A stretch of DNA of 64,000 nt from Acinetobacter wuhouensis. GTDB taxonomy: Bacteria; Pseudomonadota; Gammaproteobacteria; Pseudomonadales; Moraxellaceae. The notes under the pieces were generated by a model, which worked only from the letters and a program-made list of their open reading frames with translations, was not told the DNA's origin and made no database searches. The stretch lies in assembly GCF_001696605.3 (NCBI RefSeq), contig NZ_CP031716.1:2232001-2296000 (forward strand), given 5' to 3'. Made by a program: the position numbers and the translations under genes. Below are positions 27,138 to 36,443 of this stretch, in pieces. Position 1 is the stretch's first letter, and every line of letters begins with the position of its first letter.

Positions 27138-27770
27138 TTAACCCACTTTCTTCTTATTTTGATCTAGGTGCTTTTGAAAAAATAATGCTGCATGAAACAA
27201 GGTTGATTGTTGTTCCAACTCAGCCACATACTCTTGTACCAAACGCTGAAAATAACGATAAGCAAATAACGCAGGAATCGCAATCAGCATCCCCGCTGCT
27301 GTAGTAATTAACGCTTTAGAAATCCCTGGAATCATCATGGTTGGGTTACTCGCAGAACCCAAGTCAATCATTAAAAATGACTCAATAATCCCGATCACCG
27401 TTCCTAACAAGCCCAATAAAGGCGCAACCGCACTTAATGTCCCTAAAAAGTTGATATTTTTTTCTAAATAACCAATCTCACGAGAAGCTGTTGCTTCCAT
27501 CTGCGCACGTGCATATTCTTCACCTTGTGAGTAGCTATCAATACCATCCTTGAAGATATAGCCTAATGATGATGAACGAGCAGATGAATTACGCTCTAGC
27601 TCATCTAAGACATCATCAACACTGCGCCCTTTTTCTAACATTAGTGATTTAGGAAGAACTAAGGATCGTTTTAACCGTATAAATCGTTCAATAGAAATCG
27701 CAACGGTAAAAATTGAACATAAAACCAATGGCAGCATCAACCAACCGCCAGCTTTGACAAGTTCCCACAT
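27138..27770 (-). CDS. exbB: ExbB/TolQ/MotA-family proton channel protein
   Basis: About 210 residues with three membrane helices: one near the N-terminus (about 8-28) and two in the C-terminal half. The conserved motif LLGLLGTVIGIIESF lies between about 118 and 132, and TAAGMLIAIPALFAYR around 155-170. I chose the ATG at 27770, with TAGGG and GGGGG upstream; a TTG start at 27785 would add five residues and overlap the SD. It forms the channel part of the motor with the downstream ExbD. Confidence 0.88.
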   Translation of the reverse strand: MWELVKAGGWLMLPLVLCSIFTVAISIERFIRLKRSLVLPKSLMLEKGRSVDDVLDELERNSSARSSSLGYIFKDGIDSYSQGEEYARAQMEATASREIGYLEKNINFLGTLSAVAPLLGLLGTVIGIIESFLMIDLGSASNPTMMIPGISKALITTAAGMLIAIPALFAYRYFQRLVQEYVAELEQQSTLFHAALFFQKHLDQNKKKVG

Positions 27771-27804
27771 CCCTAGTTCCCCCAAAAAAAATATTTATTA
27801 AAAA

Positions 27805-28695
27805 TTATTGTTCTGCTAAACAGATATTTAAGATTCCATCCAACTCATCCAATGAGTTATAACTAATCACAAGTTTTCCTTTTCCTTGCTTATTATAATC
27901 CAACTTTACACTTGCACTAAAACGCTCAGACAGTTTTTGCGTCAATTGCTGTACATCGGGTGCTTGCGGATCTTTGGCCTTTTCTTGCTTAGGTGTATTC
28001 CAATCGCGCACCAATTGTTCGGTTTGACGAACTGATAAACTTTTTTCAATCACGATTTTTGCAATTTGCAATTGATCTTTGGCTTTCAAAGTCAAAATTG
28101 CACGTGCATGCCCCATGTCCAACTGACCTTGTTGCATCAAATCTTTAATTTCATCTTCAAGACTGAGTAAACGCAATAAGTTACTCACCGTGGTACGGGC
28201 TTTACCAACAGTATCCGCTATTTCCTGATGACTTAAACCAAACTCTTCATGAAAACGTTGTAAAGCCAAAGCTTGATCAACTGGGTTTAAATCTTGACGT
28301 TGAATATTTTCAATCAATGCCAAAGCAATCGCAACTTGGTCGGTCAAATCACGCACAATTGCAGGAACTTCCGTCAAGCCGGCTAACTGTGCAGCACGCC
28401 AACGTCGCTCACCCGCAATAATTTCATACGGTGTTTCATCATTCTCGATTGGACGAATCACAATCGGCTGCATCACACCATGCTTTTTAATCGACGCTGC
28501 GAGTTCTTGTAAATCTTGCTCATTGATAAAACGGCGCGGTTGATATGTACCACGTTTTAATTGATTGACATCAATTTGTTTGAGCTGACCATGATCTAGC
28601 GCCTGAACTTCAAGCTGTAATTTTTCTTTTTGGATTGACCCTAATAACGCATCTAAGCCACGACCTTTAGCCAAGCCTCTTTTTTTTACGGTCAT
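27805..28695 (-). CDS. parB: Chromosome partitioning protein ParB
   Basis: CTP-dependent DNA clamp that loads at parS sites near the origin and spreads. 296 residues: the N-terminal start KGRGLDALL, box II as GERRWRAAQLAG (about 97-108), the HTH with QEIADTVGKARTTVSNLLRLL (about 158-178), and a C-terminal dimerisation region. Its first bases overlap the parA stop by four. I searched the window by eye for parS and found only an imperfect match inside rpsA. Confidence 0.94.
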   Translation of the reverse strand: MTVKKRGLAKGRGLDALLGSIQKEKLQLEVQALDHGQLKQIDVNQLKRGTYQPRRFINEQDLQELAASIKKHGVMQPIVIRPIENDETPYEIIAGERRWRAAQLAGLTEVPAIVRDLTDQVAIALALIENIQRQDLNPVDQALALQRFHEEFGLSHQEIADTVGKARTTVSNLLRLLSLEDEIKDLMQQGQLDMGHARAILTLKAKDQLQIAKIVIEKSLSVRQTEQLVRDWNTPKQEKAKDPQAPDVQQLTQKLSERFSASVKLDYNKQGKGKLVISYNSLDELDGILNICLAEQ

Positions 28696-29474
28696 GCTTT
28701 ATTTCCTTTTTTCACTTTACTCTTTTTCAACATTTCAGCCGCTAAATTTAAATATGCAATTGCACCTTTAGAGCTTTTCTCAAAATAAATAATCGGTAAA
28801 CCATGTGCAGGCGCTTCAGCCAAACGCACATTACGCGGAATCACTGTATCATAAAGCTTCTTGCCAAAATACTGCTCTAACTCTTCAGAAACATCACGTG
28901 TCAAAGCGTTTCGAGCATCGTACATGGTACGAAGCACACCAATAATTTCAAGTTCAGGATTTAAAGCTTGCTGAATTTTATCAATGGTTTGAGTTAAATC
29001 TGCCAAACCTTCCAAAGCATAATATTCACACTGCATCGGAATCATCACGCCATCTACAGCAGCCAAAGCATTAACAGTAATTAAGCTTAAACTTGGTGCA
29101 CAATCGACGATTATATAATCAAAATCTTTTTCAACTTCACGCAAAGCTTTACGCAAAATGAATTCACGCCCTTCTTGCTCAGCGATTGCCAATTCAACAC
29201 CCGCCAAATCACGGTTTGAACCTAAAACTTTATAACCAACTTCAGCTTTGGTGATTGCTGTTTCAATCGGCACTTCACCCAATAACACATCTGTTACAGA
29301 ATAAAGCAAATCATTCTTTTGAATGCCTGACCCCATCGTGGCGTTACCCTGGGAGTCCATATCAACCAATAAAACACGCTTTTTTAATACGGCTAGAGAG
29401 GCAGCCAAATTTACTGCTGTCGTGGTTTTACCTACGCCACCTTTTTGGTTCGCGATTGCTATAATTTGAGCCAT
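28692..29474 (-). CDS. parA: Chromosome partitioning ATPase ParA (Soj)
   Basis: Walker-type partition ATPase of 260 residues. The deviant Walker A KGGVGKTT lies at residues 11-18, preceded by IANQ, and Walker B is YIIVDCAPSLSL near 115-126. It binds DNA non-specifically as an ATP dimer and moves ParB-parS complexes. It sits in the common rsmG-parA-parB order with a 22-base gap to rsmG and a 4-base overlap with parB. Confidence 0.95.
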   Translation of the reverse strand: MAQIIAIANQKGGVGKTTTAVNLAASLAVLKKRVLLVDMDSQGNATMGSGIQKNDLLYSVTDVLLGEVPIETAITKAEVGYKVLGSNRDLAGVELAIAEQEGREFILRKALREVEKDFDYIIVDCAPSLSLITVNALAAVDGVMIPMQCEYYALEGLADLTQTIDKIQQALNPELEIIGVLRTMYDARNALTRDVSEELEQYFGKKLYDTVIPRNVRLAEAPAHGLPIIYFEKSSKGAIAYLNLAAEMLKKSKVKKGNKA

Positions 29475-29496
29475 GGTAACCCCAACCTTCTGGTTT

Positions 29497-30129
29497 TTAA
29501 ATCTGTTTTAATAAAAGTAAATGACGTTGTTCGTCTAATCTTGGCACATGCAATTCAACGATGTCACAGCTGAACTTGGCTTTCAATTCAGCAATTTCAT
29601 CAGAAGGAACTAAACCTTTCATTGACGCAATAATACTTTTTTCATGCATATAGGGTTGTGACGCTGCAACAAAATCTGTGAGTGAGGCAAATGCACGACT
29701 GGTAATGACATCGAATTGCCCGAGTTCATTGATGCTATCTTCATTTTCTACACGCGTCTGAACTGCGACGACATTTTTTAGTTTTAAATCTGCAATAAAT
29801 TGTTTAAGAAAACGAATTTTCTTACCATTTGAGTCTAATAATACACATTGGCGCTCAGGTTGACACAATGCAATGATCATCCCTGGCATACCACCACCAG
29901 TACCAATATCGAGCAAACGACCTTGTGGTAAATCATTTAAAATACTTAAGCTATCCAATAAATGCTTGACTAACATTTCTTTCGGGTCACGAATGGCTGT
30001 TAAGTTATAGGCTTTGTTCCACAGCACGAGCGCATCTTGATACTTCAACAGTAAACCAAGTGCTTCATCACTCAAATTTAAGCCAAGCTTTATACTACCT
30101 TGCTTTAACTCTTGAAAAAATGGATGCAT
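29497..30129 (-). CDS. rsmG: 16S rRNA (guanine(527)-N7)-methyltransferase RsmG
   Basis: SAM-dependent methyltransferase (GidB) of 210 residues that makes m7G527 in 16S rRNA. The SAM motif is LLDIGTGGGMPG at about 72-83, followed by VLLDSNGKKIRFL. I chose the ATG at 30129 (MHPFFQEL...) over one four codons earlier, since family proteins begin there; neither has a good SD. It heads the rsmG-parA-parB run. Confidence 0.93.
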   Translation of the reverse strand: MHPFFQELKQGSIKLGLNLSDEALGLLLKYQDALVLWNKAYNLTAIRDPKEMLVKHLLDSLSILNDLPQGRLLDIGTGGGMPGMIIALCQPERQCVLLDSNGKKIRFLKQFIADLKLKNVVAVQTRVENEDSINELGQFDVITSRAFASLTDFVAASQPYMHEKSIIASMKGLVPSDEIAELKAKFSCDIVELHVPRLDEQRHLLLLKQI

Positions 30130-30255
30130 GATCAATAACATCTCAAAAAAATTTGTATGAAGTATACCGATTTCTAGCGCGTGGAACAGTAGTTAATGAT
30201 GAGTTAATATGCACTTAAGCATGCAGATTCATACTTAAATGCACAGTTTCATACA

Positions 30256-30948
30256 TCAATTGGCATAAACACCCTGTCTAATTTGCAAATCTAAAGCGGT
30301 TAGACGCTCAGGTGTGCCGACATCAACCCATGCAGCCTGCATTTTTTCGGCTGAAATTTTTCCATCCAACATGCCTTGTTTAAACAAAGGCAACATTGGA
30401 CGTTTACCACCTTCTAAACCTTTAAACATTTTTGGAGAATAAACCGCAACACCACTATAGGTCAGGTTTTCACCCTCAACGTTTTGATCAAAGGTATAGG
30501 CACGACCATTGGCAAGTGTGAAATCACCATTCGGATGCTGTTCAGGATTTTGCACAAAAACCAAGTGGGCTAAATCATCACCTAATTTCACATCAAGTAA
30601 TGTTGCAAAATCAAAGGTTGTCCACACATCACCATTGATCAGAATAAACGGTTCATCACCTAATAATGGCAATGCATTGATGATACCGCCCGCAGTTTCT
30701 AAGCCTTCTTCTTCACGTGTCCAGCGAATGTCGACCCCGAATTGTGAACCATCACCCAAAGTGCCAATCAGAATATCTGCCAACCATGCAGAGTTGATGA
30801 CAATCTCAGTCACACCAATATCTTTTAATTTTTCAATGTGCCACACGATCAGGGCTTTACCACCCACTTCTAATAAAGGCTTTGGCTTGTATAAAGTGAG
30901 TGGACGCATGCGATTGCCCAAACCTGCTGCCAATATCATTGCTTTCAT
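30256..30948 (-). CDS. murU: N-acetylmuramate alpha-1-phosphate uridylyltransferase
   Basis: 230-residue nucleotidyltransferase with the signature LAAGLGNRMRPLT at about 6-18 followed by KPKPLLEVGGK, and the metal-binding NGDVW near 109-113. With AmgK it forms the peptidoglycan recycling bypass known from Pseudomonas: MurNAc-1-P plus UTP gives UDP-MurNAc, avoiding the fosfomycin target MurA. Its ATG shares a base with the amgK stop, so the two are tightly coupled. Confidence 0.9.
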   Translation of the reverse strand: MKAMILAAGLGNRMRPLTLYKPKPLLEVGGKALIVWHIEKLKDIGVTEIVINSAWLADILIGTLGDGSQFGVDIRWTREEEGLETAGGIINALPLLGDEPFILINGDVWTTFDFATLLDVKLGDDLAHLVFVQNPEQHPNGDFTLANGRAYTFDQNVEGENLTYSGVAVYSPKMFKGLEGGKRPMLPLFKQGMLDGKISAEKMQAAWVDVGTPERLTALDLQIRQGVYAN

Positions 30949-31961
30949 TAAGCTACAACCTCATATTTACCATATTTTTGCTCAAATTTCGGCAAGACTC
31001 TAGCATGAATAAATTGCATGAATGGTTGTAGTTCTGCATACGGTTTTGATTCTTCAAGCAAATACCACATCACTCGTGGTAAGTCTTTGAGATAACCTGA
31101 TTTTCCATCACGTTCAAACAAACGCACGAAGATACCGAGAATCTTGATATGACGTTGAATTGCCATGAAGTCAGCATCACGTTTAAATTGTTCAAAATCA
31201 CGACCATCTTTAGCAGAAGCAGGCAATAAGTCATAGAACACTTTAAACCATGAATAAACACGTTCAGGATTCCATTGCACATACGCATCACGCGTAATCG
31301 AGATCAAATCATAGGTATCTGCACCAATCACTGCATCTTGAAAATCAATTACACCTTGATCCGTTTCACCATTGAGAATCATCAAATTACGGCTATGAAA
31401 ATCACGATGTACGATCACTTGTGGTTGTGCCAAAGCAGCATTAGCAAGAATTGCAAAGCTACGCTTGATTAATGCTGACTCTTCATCTGTGGTTTGAATG
31501 TTTAAAGATGGTAATAACCAGTCTGTGAGTAACTCCATTTCTGAAATTAGCTTTTCATAAGCATAGGCTGGTAAATGCGATTCCCCTGCAATGCTTTGAA
31601 GTTGCACTAACTGTTTAAAACTTTGTGCATAATGTGTATCTACTGTTTCATCAGTCAATTTGGTAGACAATAAAACATCGCCAAAATCTTCCAACAATAG
31701 GAAGCCTTGATCTAAGTCTTTTGCGATAATGTGCGGTACACGTACACCATTTACATCAAAGAATTCATCAATAGCAACAAAAGGACGACAATCTTCCTTC
31801 TCAGGAGGTGCATCCATCAGCATAAATGTTTTATTATTCAAGATAATTCGTGCATAACGACGGAAACTCGCATCGCCTGCTAAAAAATTGATTTCAAATT
31901 GATCTGAACTGAGTACAGATGTTAACCATGTTTGTATCAATTGTTCACGTTGTGTATTCAT
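30948..31961 (-). CDS. amgK: N-acetylmuramate/N-acetylglucosamine kinase (aminoglycoside phosphotransferase fold)
   Basis: About 337-residue APH-fold sugar kinase that makes MurNAc-1-phosphate. The catalytic loop reads VIVHRDFHSRNLMIL (about 191-205) and the metal site VIDFQDAVIG about 210-219. I chose the ATG at 31961 (MNTQREQL...) over a TTG two codons earlier. It is followed by murU with overlap and is divergent from lptD-surA across about 120 bases, the arrangement seen in Pseudomonas. Confidence 0.9.
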   Translation of the reverse strand: MNTQREQLIQTWLTSVLSSDQFEINFLAGDASFRRYARIILNNKTFMLMDAPPEKEDCRPFVAIDEFFDVNGVRVPHIIAKDLDQGFLLLEDFGDVLLSTKLTDETVDTHYAQSFKQLVQLQSIAGESHLPAYAYEKLISEMELLTDWLLPSLNIQTTDEESALIKRSFAILANAALAQPQVIVHRDFHSRNLMILNGETDQGVIDFQDAVIGADTYDLISITRDAYVQWNPERVYSWFKVFYDLLPASAKDGRDFEQFKRDADFMAIQRHIKILGIFVRLFERDGKSGYLKDLPRVMWYLLEESKPYAELQPFMQFIHARVLPKFEQKYGKYEVVA

Positions 31962-32080
31962 TTGCAATTTAATCTAATTCAGGCTGAATTTTTGAAGTGC
32001 TAAGTGTAGCTACTTATCAACTTTTTCTCTATGATGCGACAATAATTAATTGCGATTAGCAGATTTGGTTAGTGATACAA

Positions 32081-34531
32081 ATGAAGCATCAGTTTAAATT
32101 TAATCCTTTGGCTACCGCTGTTTTGACTCTACTTTGTGGAAGCTCAATATCAAGCTATGCTGAAACAGCAAACAATGTTTCAGATGTTGCGACATCCAAA
32201 GTAAATAATACGCAACTTAATGCTGCAATTAAGGAAAGTTTTGCGGGACAAAACTTTTTTGAACAATATTATGTCGATAAAAATTCTGCTGAAGCGCAAG
32301 TCCGTGATTCAAAGAATCCAAGCAATCGTTATTGTGAAGGTGTCTGGGTTACGCCGTTTAGCACTCAATCTACATCTGTAAAACCCGAAGAAGCATCCTC
32401 CATCATTACAGCGGATAATGGCTACTACAACCCGAATGGGGACTCAATCCTTTCTGGTGATGTGGTCATCGACCAATCTGGTCGTATGATCCGTGCTGAT
32501 GAAGTGACCATTGATCAAACTCAAACCTTTGCCAAAGCCAAAGGTAATGTGCAAATGGCGCAAGGTGGGATCATTGCACAAAGTGATCAAATTGATTACA
32601 ACTTGAAAGATGAAACTGGGCAACTCAATAATAGTTTTTATATTGCCGAACTCACACATGCACATGGTCATGCTCAACGTATTGAACGTCCATCACAAAA
32701 TAAAATCATTTTAGAAGATGCAAGCTATACCACTTGCCCACCTGATGAAAAACCGACGTGGAACATCAAAGCGGATCAAATCACCCTTGACCAAGAAACA
32801 GGTCGTGGTGTTACACGTGGCACAAAACTGTATGTCAAAGATGTTCCTGTACTCGCAGTTCCCTATTTCAACTTTCCGATAGATGATCGTCGTACTACGG
32901 GTATTCTGAATCCAAATTTCGGCTTTACCAATGACGGTGGTTTTGAACTTTCAGTTCCTGTCTATTTAAATCTTGCACCAAATTATGATGCAACGATTAC
33001 ACCAAGAATGATTACGGATCGCGGTTTAGTCGCACAAGGAGAGTTTCGTTATTTAACAGAGAATTTCGGTCAAGGCAGTATTTGGGGAACCTATTTACCG
33101 AATGATCGTGAATATAATGATGAAGATCGTAAAGACCTACACTTCCTGCATAACTGGAATATTAATCCGCAATGGTCGACGAATTTAGAATACAACTATG
33201 TATCTGATAAAGATTTTTTCTCTGATCTAGACAATAATCCAAGTACACGAACTGAATTAAACCAACGTCGTGCATGGGAACTTAACTATGCCCACGGCAT
33301 TCCTGGTCTAAAAGCACAATTAAAAGTTGAAGACTTCCAAACACTCGACGAAACCATACCCGATGTTGATAAGCCATACGCACGTCTGCCACAATTTTTA
33401 CTTAATTATGTCGGTGGCAACCCACAAGGTTGGGAATACGAGTTTAATAACGATACCGCTTACTTTAAAAAAGACATCAATGATGCAGGCTTAGCACTCA
33501 GCCAACCAAGCGGTACTCGTTTATATAATCAATTTGCAACGCGTTATAATTTTAGAAACCCGTGGTCATTTGTGATTCCTGAAGTTTCTGTTCGTAGTCT
33601 GAACGTTTACTACGACCAGGACACACAAAATAATGGTTCTGATTCCAGAACAAAATCAGTAATCGTGCCACAATTTACATTGGATACAGGGTTAACCTTT
33701 GAGAAAGATGGCAAATATCTCCAAACAATAACACCTCGTGCTTTCTACGCATACGCACCTTATGAGAATCAAAATCTAAACCCGAATTTTGACTCAACAA
33801 CGGCATCGATCAGCTATGACCAGTTATTTAGTCCGTATCGTTTCTATGGGCATGACCGCCTAGAAGACAATAATTTCATGTCTTTAGGTGTGAGTTACAG
33901 TTTGTTTGATACAGTTGGCTTAGAGCGCTTAAGAGCAAGTGTTGGGCAAAGCTATTACTTCTCTGATCGTAAAGTGGGACTACGTAGTGGTCTAGATGAA
34001 ATCGATCGTGAAAAGCATACCGGCCCTGTTTTAAGCTTATCCAGTCAACTTTCACAAAACTTTACCATCAGCACCAACTCCGCATGGATGTCGAATGGAG
34101 ATAGTGCTCAACAAGACTTGCAACTGTACTACACAGGTGCAAAAGGTAATTTATATAATGTAGGTTACTTCTACAGAAAAGACTTGCCAGATCGTCAAGA
34201 TAAATATGATCAAGCAGTTGCATCATTTATACAACCTGTAAAAGACAACTGGCGTATCATGGGTCATGCACAATATGACCTTGATAATCGTGTTGCTCGT
34301 GAATATTTACTCGGTGTAAATTATGAATCTTGTTGTTGGGGGATTTCTGTCTATGGTCGTTCTTACTACAACGATCTAGATGATGTTTCTTCTCCAGATA
34401 CCAAACGTAAAAATGCGGTAATGGCTGAAATCACATTAAAAGGACTTGGTGGTTTAAACAACAAGTTAAGTTCATTACTTGAAAATCGTATTTTAGGTTT
34501 TGATAAAGCTAATCAATCTTGGACACATTAA
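32081..34531 (+). CDS. lptD: LPS-assembly outer membrane protein LptD
   Basis: About 816 residues. A signal peptide ends near SSYA/ETA. The N-terminal OstA/LptA-like jellyroll (about 105-215) receives LPS from the periplasmic bridge, and the C-terminal 26-strand barrel inserts it into the outer leaflet with LptE. Four cysteines for the two interdomain disulfides can be placed: one in NRYCEGVW, one in TTCPPDE, and the pair CC near residue 750. I use the ATG at 32081 rather than a GTG three codons earlier. Its stop overlaps the surA ATG by one base. Confidence 0.93.
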   Translation: MKHQFKFNPLATAVLTLLCGSSISSYAETANNVSDVATSKVNNTQLNAAIKESFAGQNFFEQYYVDKNSAEAQVRDSKNPSNRYCEGVWVTPFSTQSTSVKPEEASSIITADNGYYNPNGDSILSGDVVIDQSGRMIRADEVTIDQTQTFAKAKGNVQMAQGGIIAQSDQIDYNLKDETGQLNNSFYIAELTHAHGHAQRIERPSQNKIILEDASYTTCPPDEKPTWNIKADQITLDQETGRGVTRGTKLYVKDVPVLAVPYFNFPIDDRRTTGILNPNFGFTNDGGFELSVPVYLNLAPNYDATITPRMITDRGLVAQGEFRYLTENFGQGSIWGTYLPNDREYNDEDRKDLHFLHNWNINPQWSTNLEYNYVSDKDFFSDLDNNPSTRTELNQRRAWELNYAHGIPGLKAQLKVEDFQTLDETIPDVDKPYARLPQFLLNYVGGNPQGWEYEFNNDTAYFKKDINDAGLALSQPSGTRLYNQFATRYNFRNPWSFVIPEVSVRSLNVYYDQDTQNNGSDSRTKSVIVPQFTLDTGLTFEKDGKYLQTITPRAFYAYAPYENQNLNPNFDSTTASISYDQLFSPYRFYGHDRLEDNNFMSLGVSYSLFDTVGLERLRASVGQSYYFSDRKVGLRSGLDEIDREKHTGPVLSLSSQLSQNFTISTNSAWMSNGDSAQQDLQLYYTGAKGNLYNVGYFYRKDLPDRQDKYDQAVASFIQPVKDNWRIMGHAQYDLDNRVAREYLLGVNYESCCWGISVYGRSYYNDLDDVSSPDTKRKNAVMAEITLKGLGGLNNKLSSLLENRILGFDKANQSWTH

Positions 34532-35850
34532 TGAAGACGCAAAATTTTAAAAATTTATTTAAAGCAACAACTTTAGCTTTACTCATTGCTACATCCATAT
34601 CTACAAATGCGAATATCCCTAAAGATCAAATTATTGCAGTCGTAGGTTCTACTGCAATTTTAAAAAGTGATTTAGATCAAAGTATTGCTGAAGCAACACA
34701 TAAGCTACAAGCACAAAAAAAACCAATTCCACCACAAAATATTTTAGAACAGCAAGTACTCAGCCAACTCATCACACGTGATACACAACTTGAACAAGTT
34801 AAAAAATATGGTCTAAAGGCTGATGAGAAAAGCTTAAATGATGCTGTATTAAAAGTCGCACAACAATCAGGCTCGAGTTCGCTCGAAGCTTTTCAACAAA
34901 AATTAGATGCAGTCGCACCAGGAACTTATGAATTGCTTCGTGGTCGTGTGTCTGAAGATCTACTGATTCAAAGACTCAGCCAACAGCAAGTAATGTCTAG
35001 AATTAAAATTACAGATCTAGATGTAGACAATTTCCTTAAATCCCCAGAAGGTCAAGCAGCTGTAGGCAGTCAAGCTCGAGTATTGCACATGCGTATTGCT
35101 GGAAATGCACCAGTAGCCGAAATTGAAAATATTGCTAAATCAGTGCGTGCGGATTTAAAAAATAGTAATGATGTAAAAGCAATTGAAAAAAAATATAGTA
35201 CTGCTCAAATCAAAGTTGATGGTGCAGATATGGGTTTCCGTCCTCTTTCTGACATCCCTGCTGAACTCGCGGCACGTGTTAGCTCCATCGAAATAGGTCA
35301 AACAACAGACTTGATTACTGCAAAAGACGGTATACATGTTTTAAAATTATTAGAAAAAAAATCGAATGATCAAAAAGCACTTGTACCACAATTTGAAACT
35401 CGTCATATTTTGATCAAAACATCAGAAGTTGTGAGTGCTGAAAATGCCAAACAAACCATTAACAGTATTTATAATCGTTTAAAAGCAGGTGATGATTTTT
35501 CTACACTTGCAGCAACATATTCAAGTGATCCAGGCTCCGCACGTGACGGCGGTAGCTTAGGTTGGGTAAGTCCAGGCATGATGGTGCCTGAGTTTGACAA
35601 AGTAATGCAAAACGCAACTGTCAATGACATCAGTCAACCATTTGAAACTCAGTTTGGTTGGCACATTCTCCAGGTCACTGGCAAGCGCCAACAAGATATG
35701 ACTTCAGAATACCAAAAACGTATGGCTCGTCAAATCCTTGGGGAACGCCAATTCGAATCTGAATATGATAGCTGGATCAGAGAATTGCGCGCCAACACAT
35801 ATATTGAAATCAAAGATCCAAATCTAGACCCGAAACAAGGCAAAAGTTAA
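34531..35850 (+). CDS. surA: Periplasmic chaperone and peptidyl-prolyl isomerase SurA
   Basis: 439 residues: a signal peptide cleaved near STNA/NIP, an N-terminal SurA chaperone core, and two parvulin domains (about 180-275 and 285-390). The second has the complete motif HILIK ... DPGSARDGGSLGWVSPGMMVPEF and is probably the active one. It helps LptD and other barrels reach the BAM complex. The ATG at 34531 overlaps the lptD stop (TAATG); an in-frame TTG upstream is unlikely. In many genomes pdxA and ksgA follow, but here a terminator does. Confidence 0.93.
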   Translation: MKTQNFKNLFKATTLALLIATSISTNANIPKDQIIAVVGSTAILKSDLDQSIAEATHKLQAQKKPIPPQNILEQQVLSQLITRDTQLEQVKKYGLKADEKSLNDAVLKVAQQSGSSSLEAFQQKLDAVAPGTYELLRGRVSEDLLIQRLSQQQVMSRIKITDLDVDNFLKSPEGQAAVGSQARVLHMRIAGNAPVAEIENIAKSVRADLKNSNDVKAIEKKYSTAQIKVDGADMGFRPLSDIPAELAARVSSIEIGQTTDLITAKDGIHVLKLLEKKSNDQKALVPQFETRHILIKTSEVVSAENAKQTINSIYNRLKAGDDFSTLAATYSSDPGSARDGGSLGWVSPGMMVPEFDKVMQNATVNDISQPFETQFGWHILQVTGKRQQDMTSEYQKRMARQILGERQFESEYDSWIRELRANTYIEIKDPNLDPKQGKS

Positions 35851-35865
35851 GTTTTAGAGTTGATA

Positions 35866-35893
35866 AAAACCAGTGCAAGATCACTGGTTTTTT
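35866..35893 (+). terminator. Intrinsic terminator after surA
   Basis: A 10-bp perfect stem AAAACCAGTG (35866-35875) with CACTGGTTTT (35882-35891), a 6-base loop and T6, placed 15 bases after the surA stop. Confidence 0.88.
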
Positions 35894-36011
35894 ATGCGTG
35901 AAAACTAAATAACGTCAGTTCGATAAGTTATTTTAATAATTTCAGTAGGGTAAGGTTTTTGTAAGGTTTATTGTGACGGAGTCTAATCGGTTTTGTTCAT
36001 ATATTAGGATT

Positions 36012-36124
36012 AGCCTTCGGCTCGAGGCACTCTTACGAAACGATGTTTGTCATTCGGCAAAATGAGCAGTTAAACTGCGCAAGAAAACCATCTTGCGGAC
36101 TCAAAGTATATTTTGAGGATCCTC
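36012..36124. other. Chain of short inverted repeats in the 590-base gap between surA and hfq
   Basis: The gap 35851-36443 has no convincing gene. Between 36012 and 36124, short perfect or near-perfect hairpins follow each other almost without spacers: 36012-36022, 36041-36056 (one bulge), 36066-36078, 36078-36097 (7-bp stem, 6-base loop), 36100-36117 (6-bp stem, 6-base loop) and the palindrome GAGGATCCTC at 36115-36124. Another, CATGA/TCATG, lies at 36195-36209. A 104-codon frame at 36043-36357 crosses the region without an SD. A structured RNA or a repeat-family element are the two explanations I can see; neither is proven, and the strand is open. Confidence 0.35.
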
Positions 36125-36368
36125 ATCGCAGTACTCGTCAGCTACCGAAATATATCAAAATTATCGCAAAAACATTAACTTATAAATCTTGCGCCATGAC
36201 TGACTCATGCCTCAAACAATTGCGAAGGACGTTTCCGCGTATCAATTTTTTGGAAGAAATCAACTTCGAACTCAGGTTAAATAGATCATTATTTTCAAAT
36301 TCCAGCAAAAAAATTAAAATCACAATAATTAACACCTCACTTATAAACACTGGCTAAACTTTAGCCAT

Positions 36369-36395
36369 AAAAAAAGACGCCCTAGAGCGTCTTTT
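36369..36395 (-). terminator. Terminator downstream of hfq
   Basis: A 9-bp stem AAAAGACGC (36372-36380) with GCGTCTTTT (36387-36395) and a 6-base loop. Seven A residues on the left give a T7 tract on the minus strand. It lies about 50 bases after the hfq stop. Confidence 0.8.
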
Positions 36396-36443
36396 AAGAA
36401 TCTATTTAATTCATAGATCATCAAAGATGAATTTATCTACAAA

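Noticed and set aside
30509..31003. 164-codon frame opposite murU
   Set aside because: It covers the conserved murU signature on the other strand and has no recognisable domain.
36043..36357. 104-codon open frame in the surA-hfq gap
   Set aside because: No SD upstream, dense inverted repeats across its first third, unusual composition and no recognised family. A structured non-coding region is a better reading.
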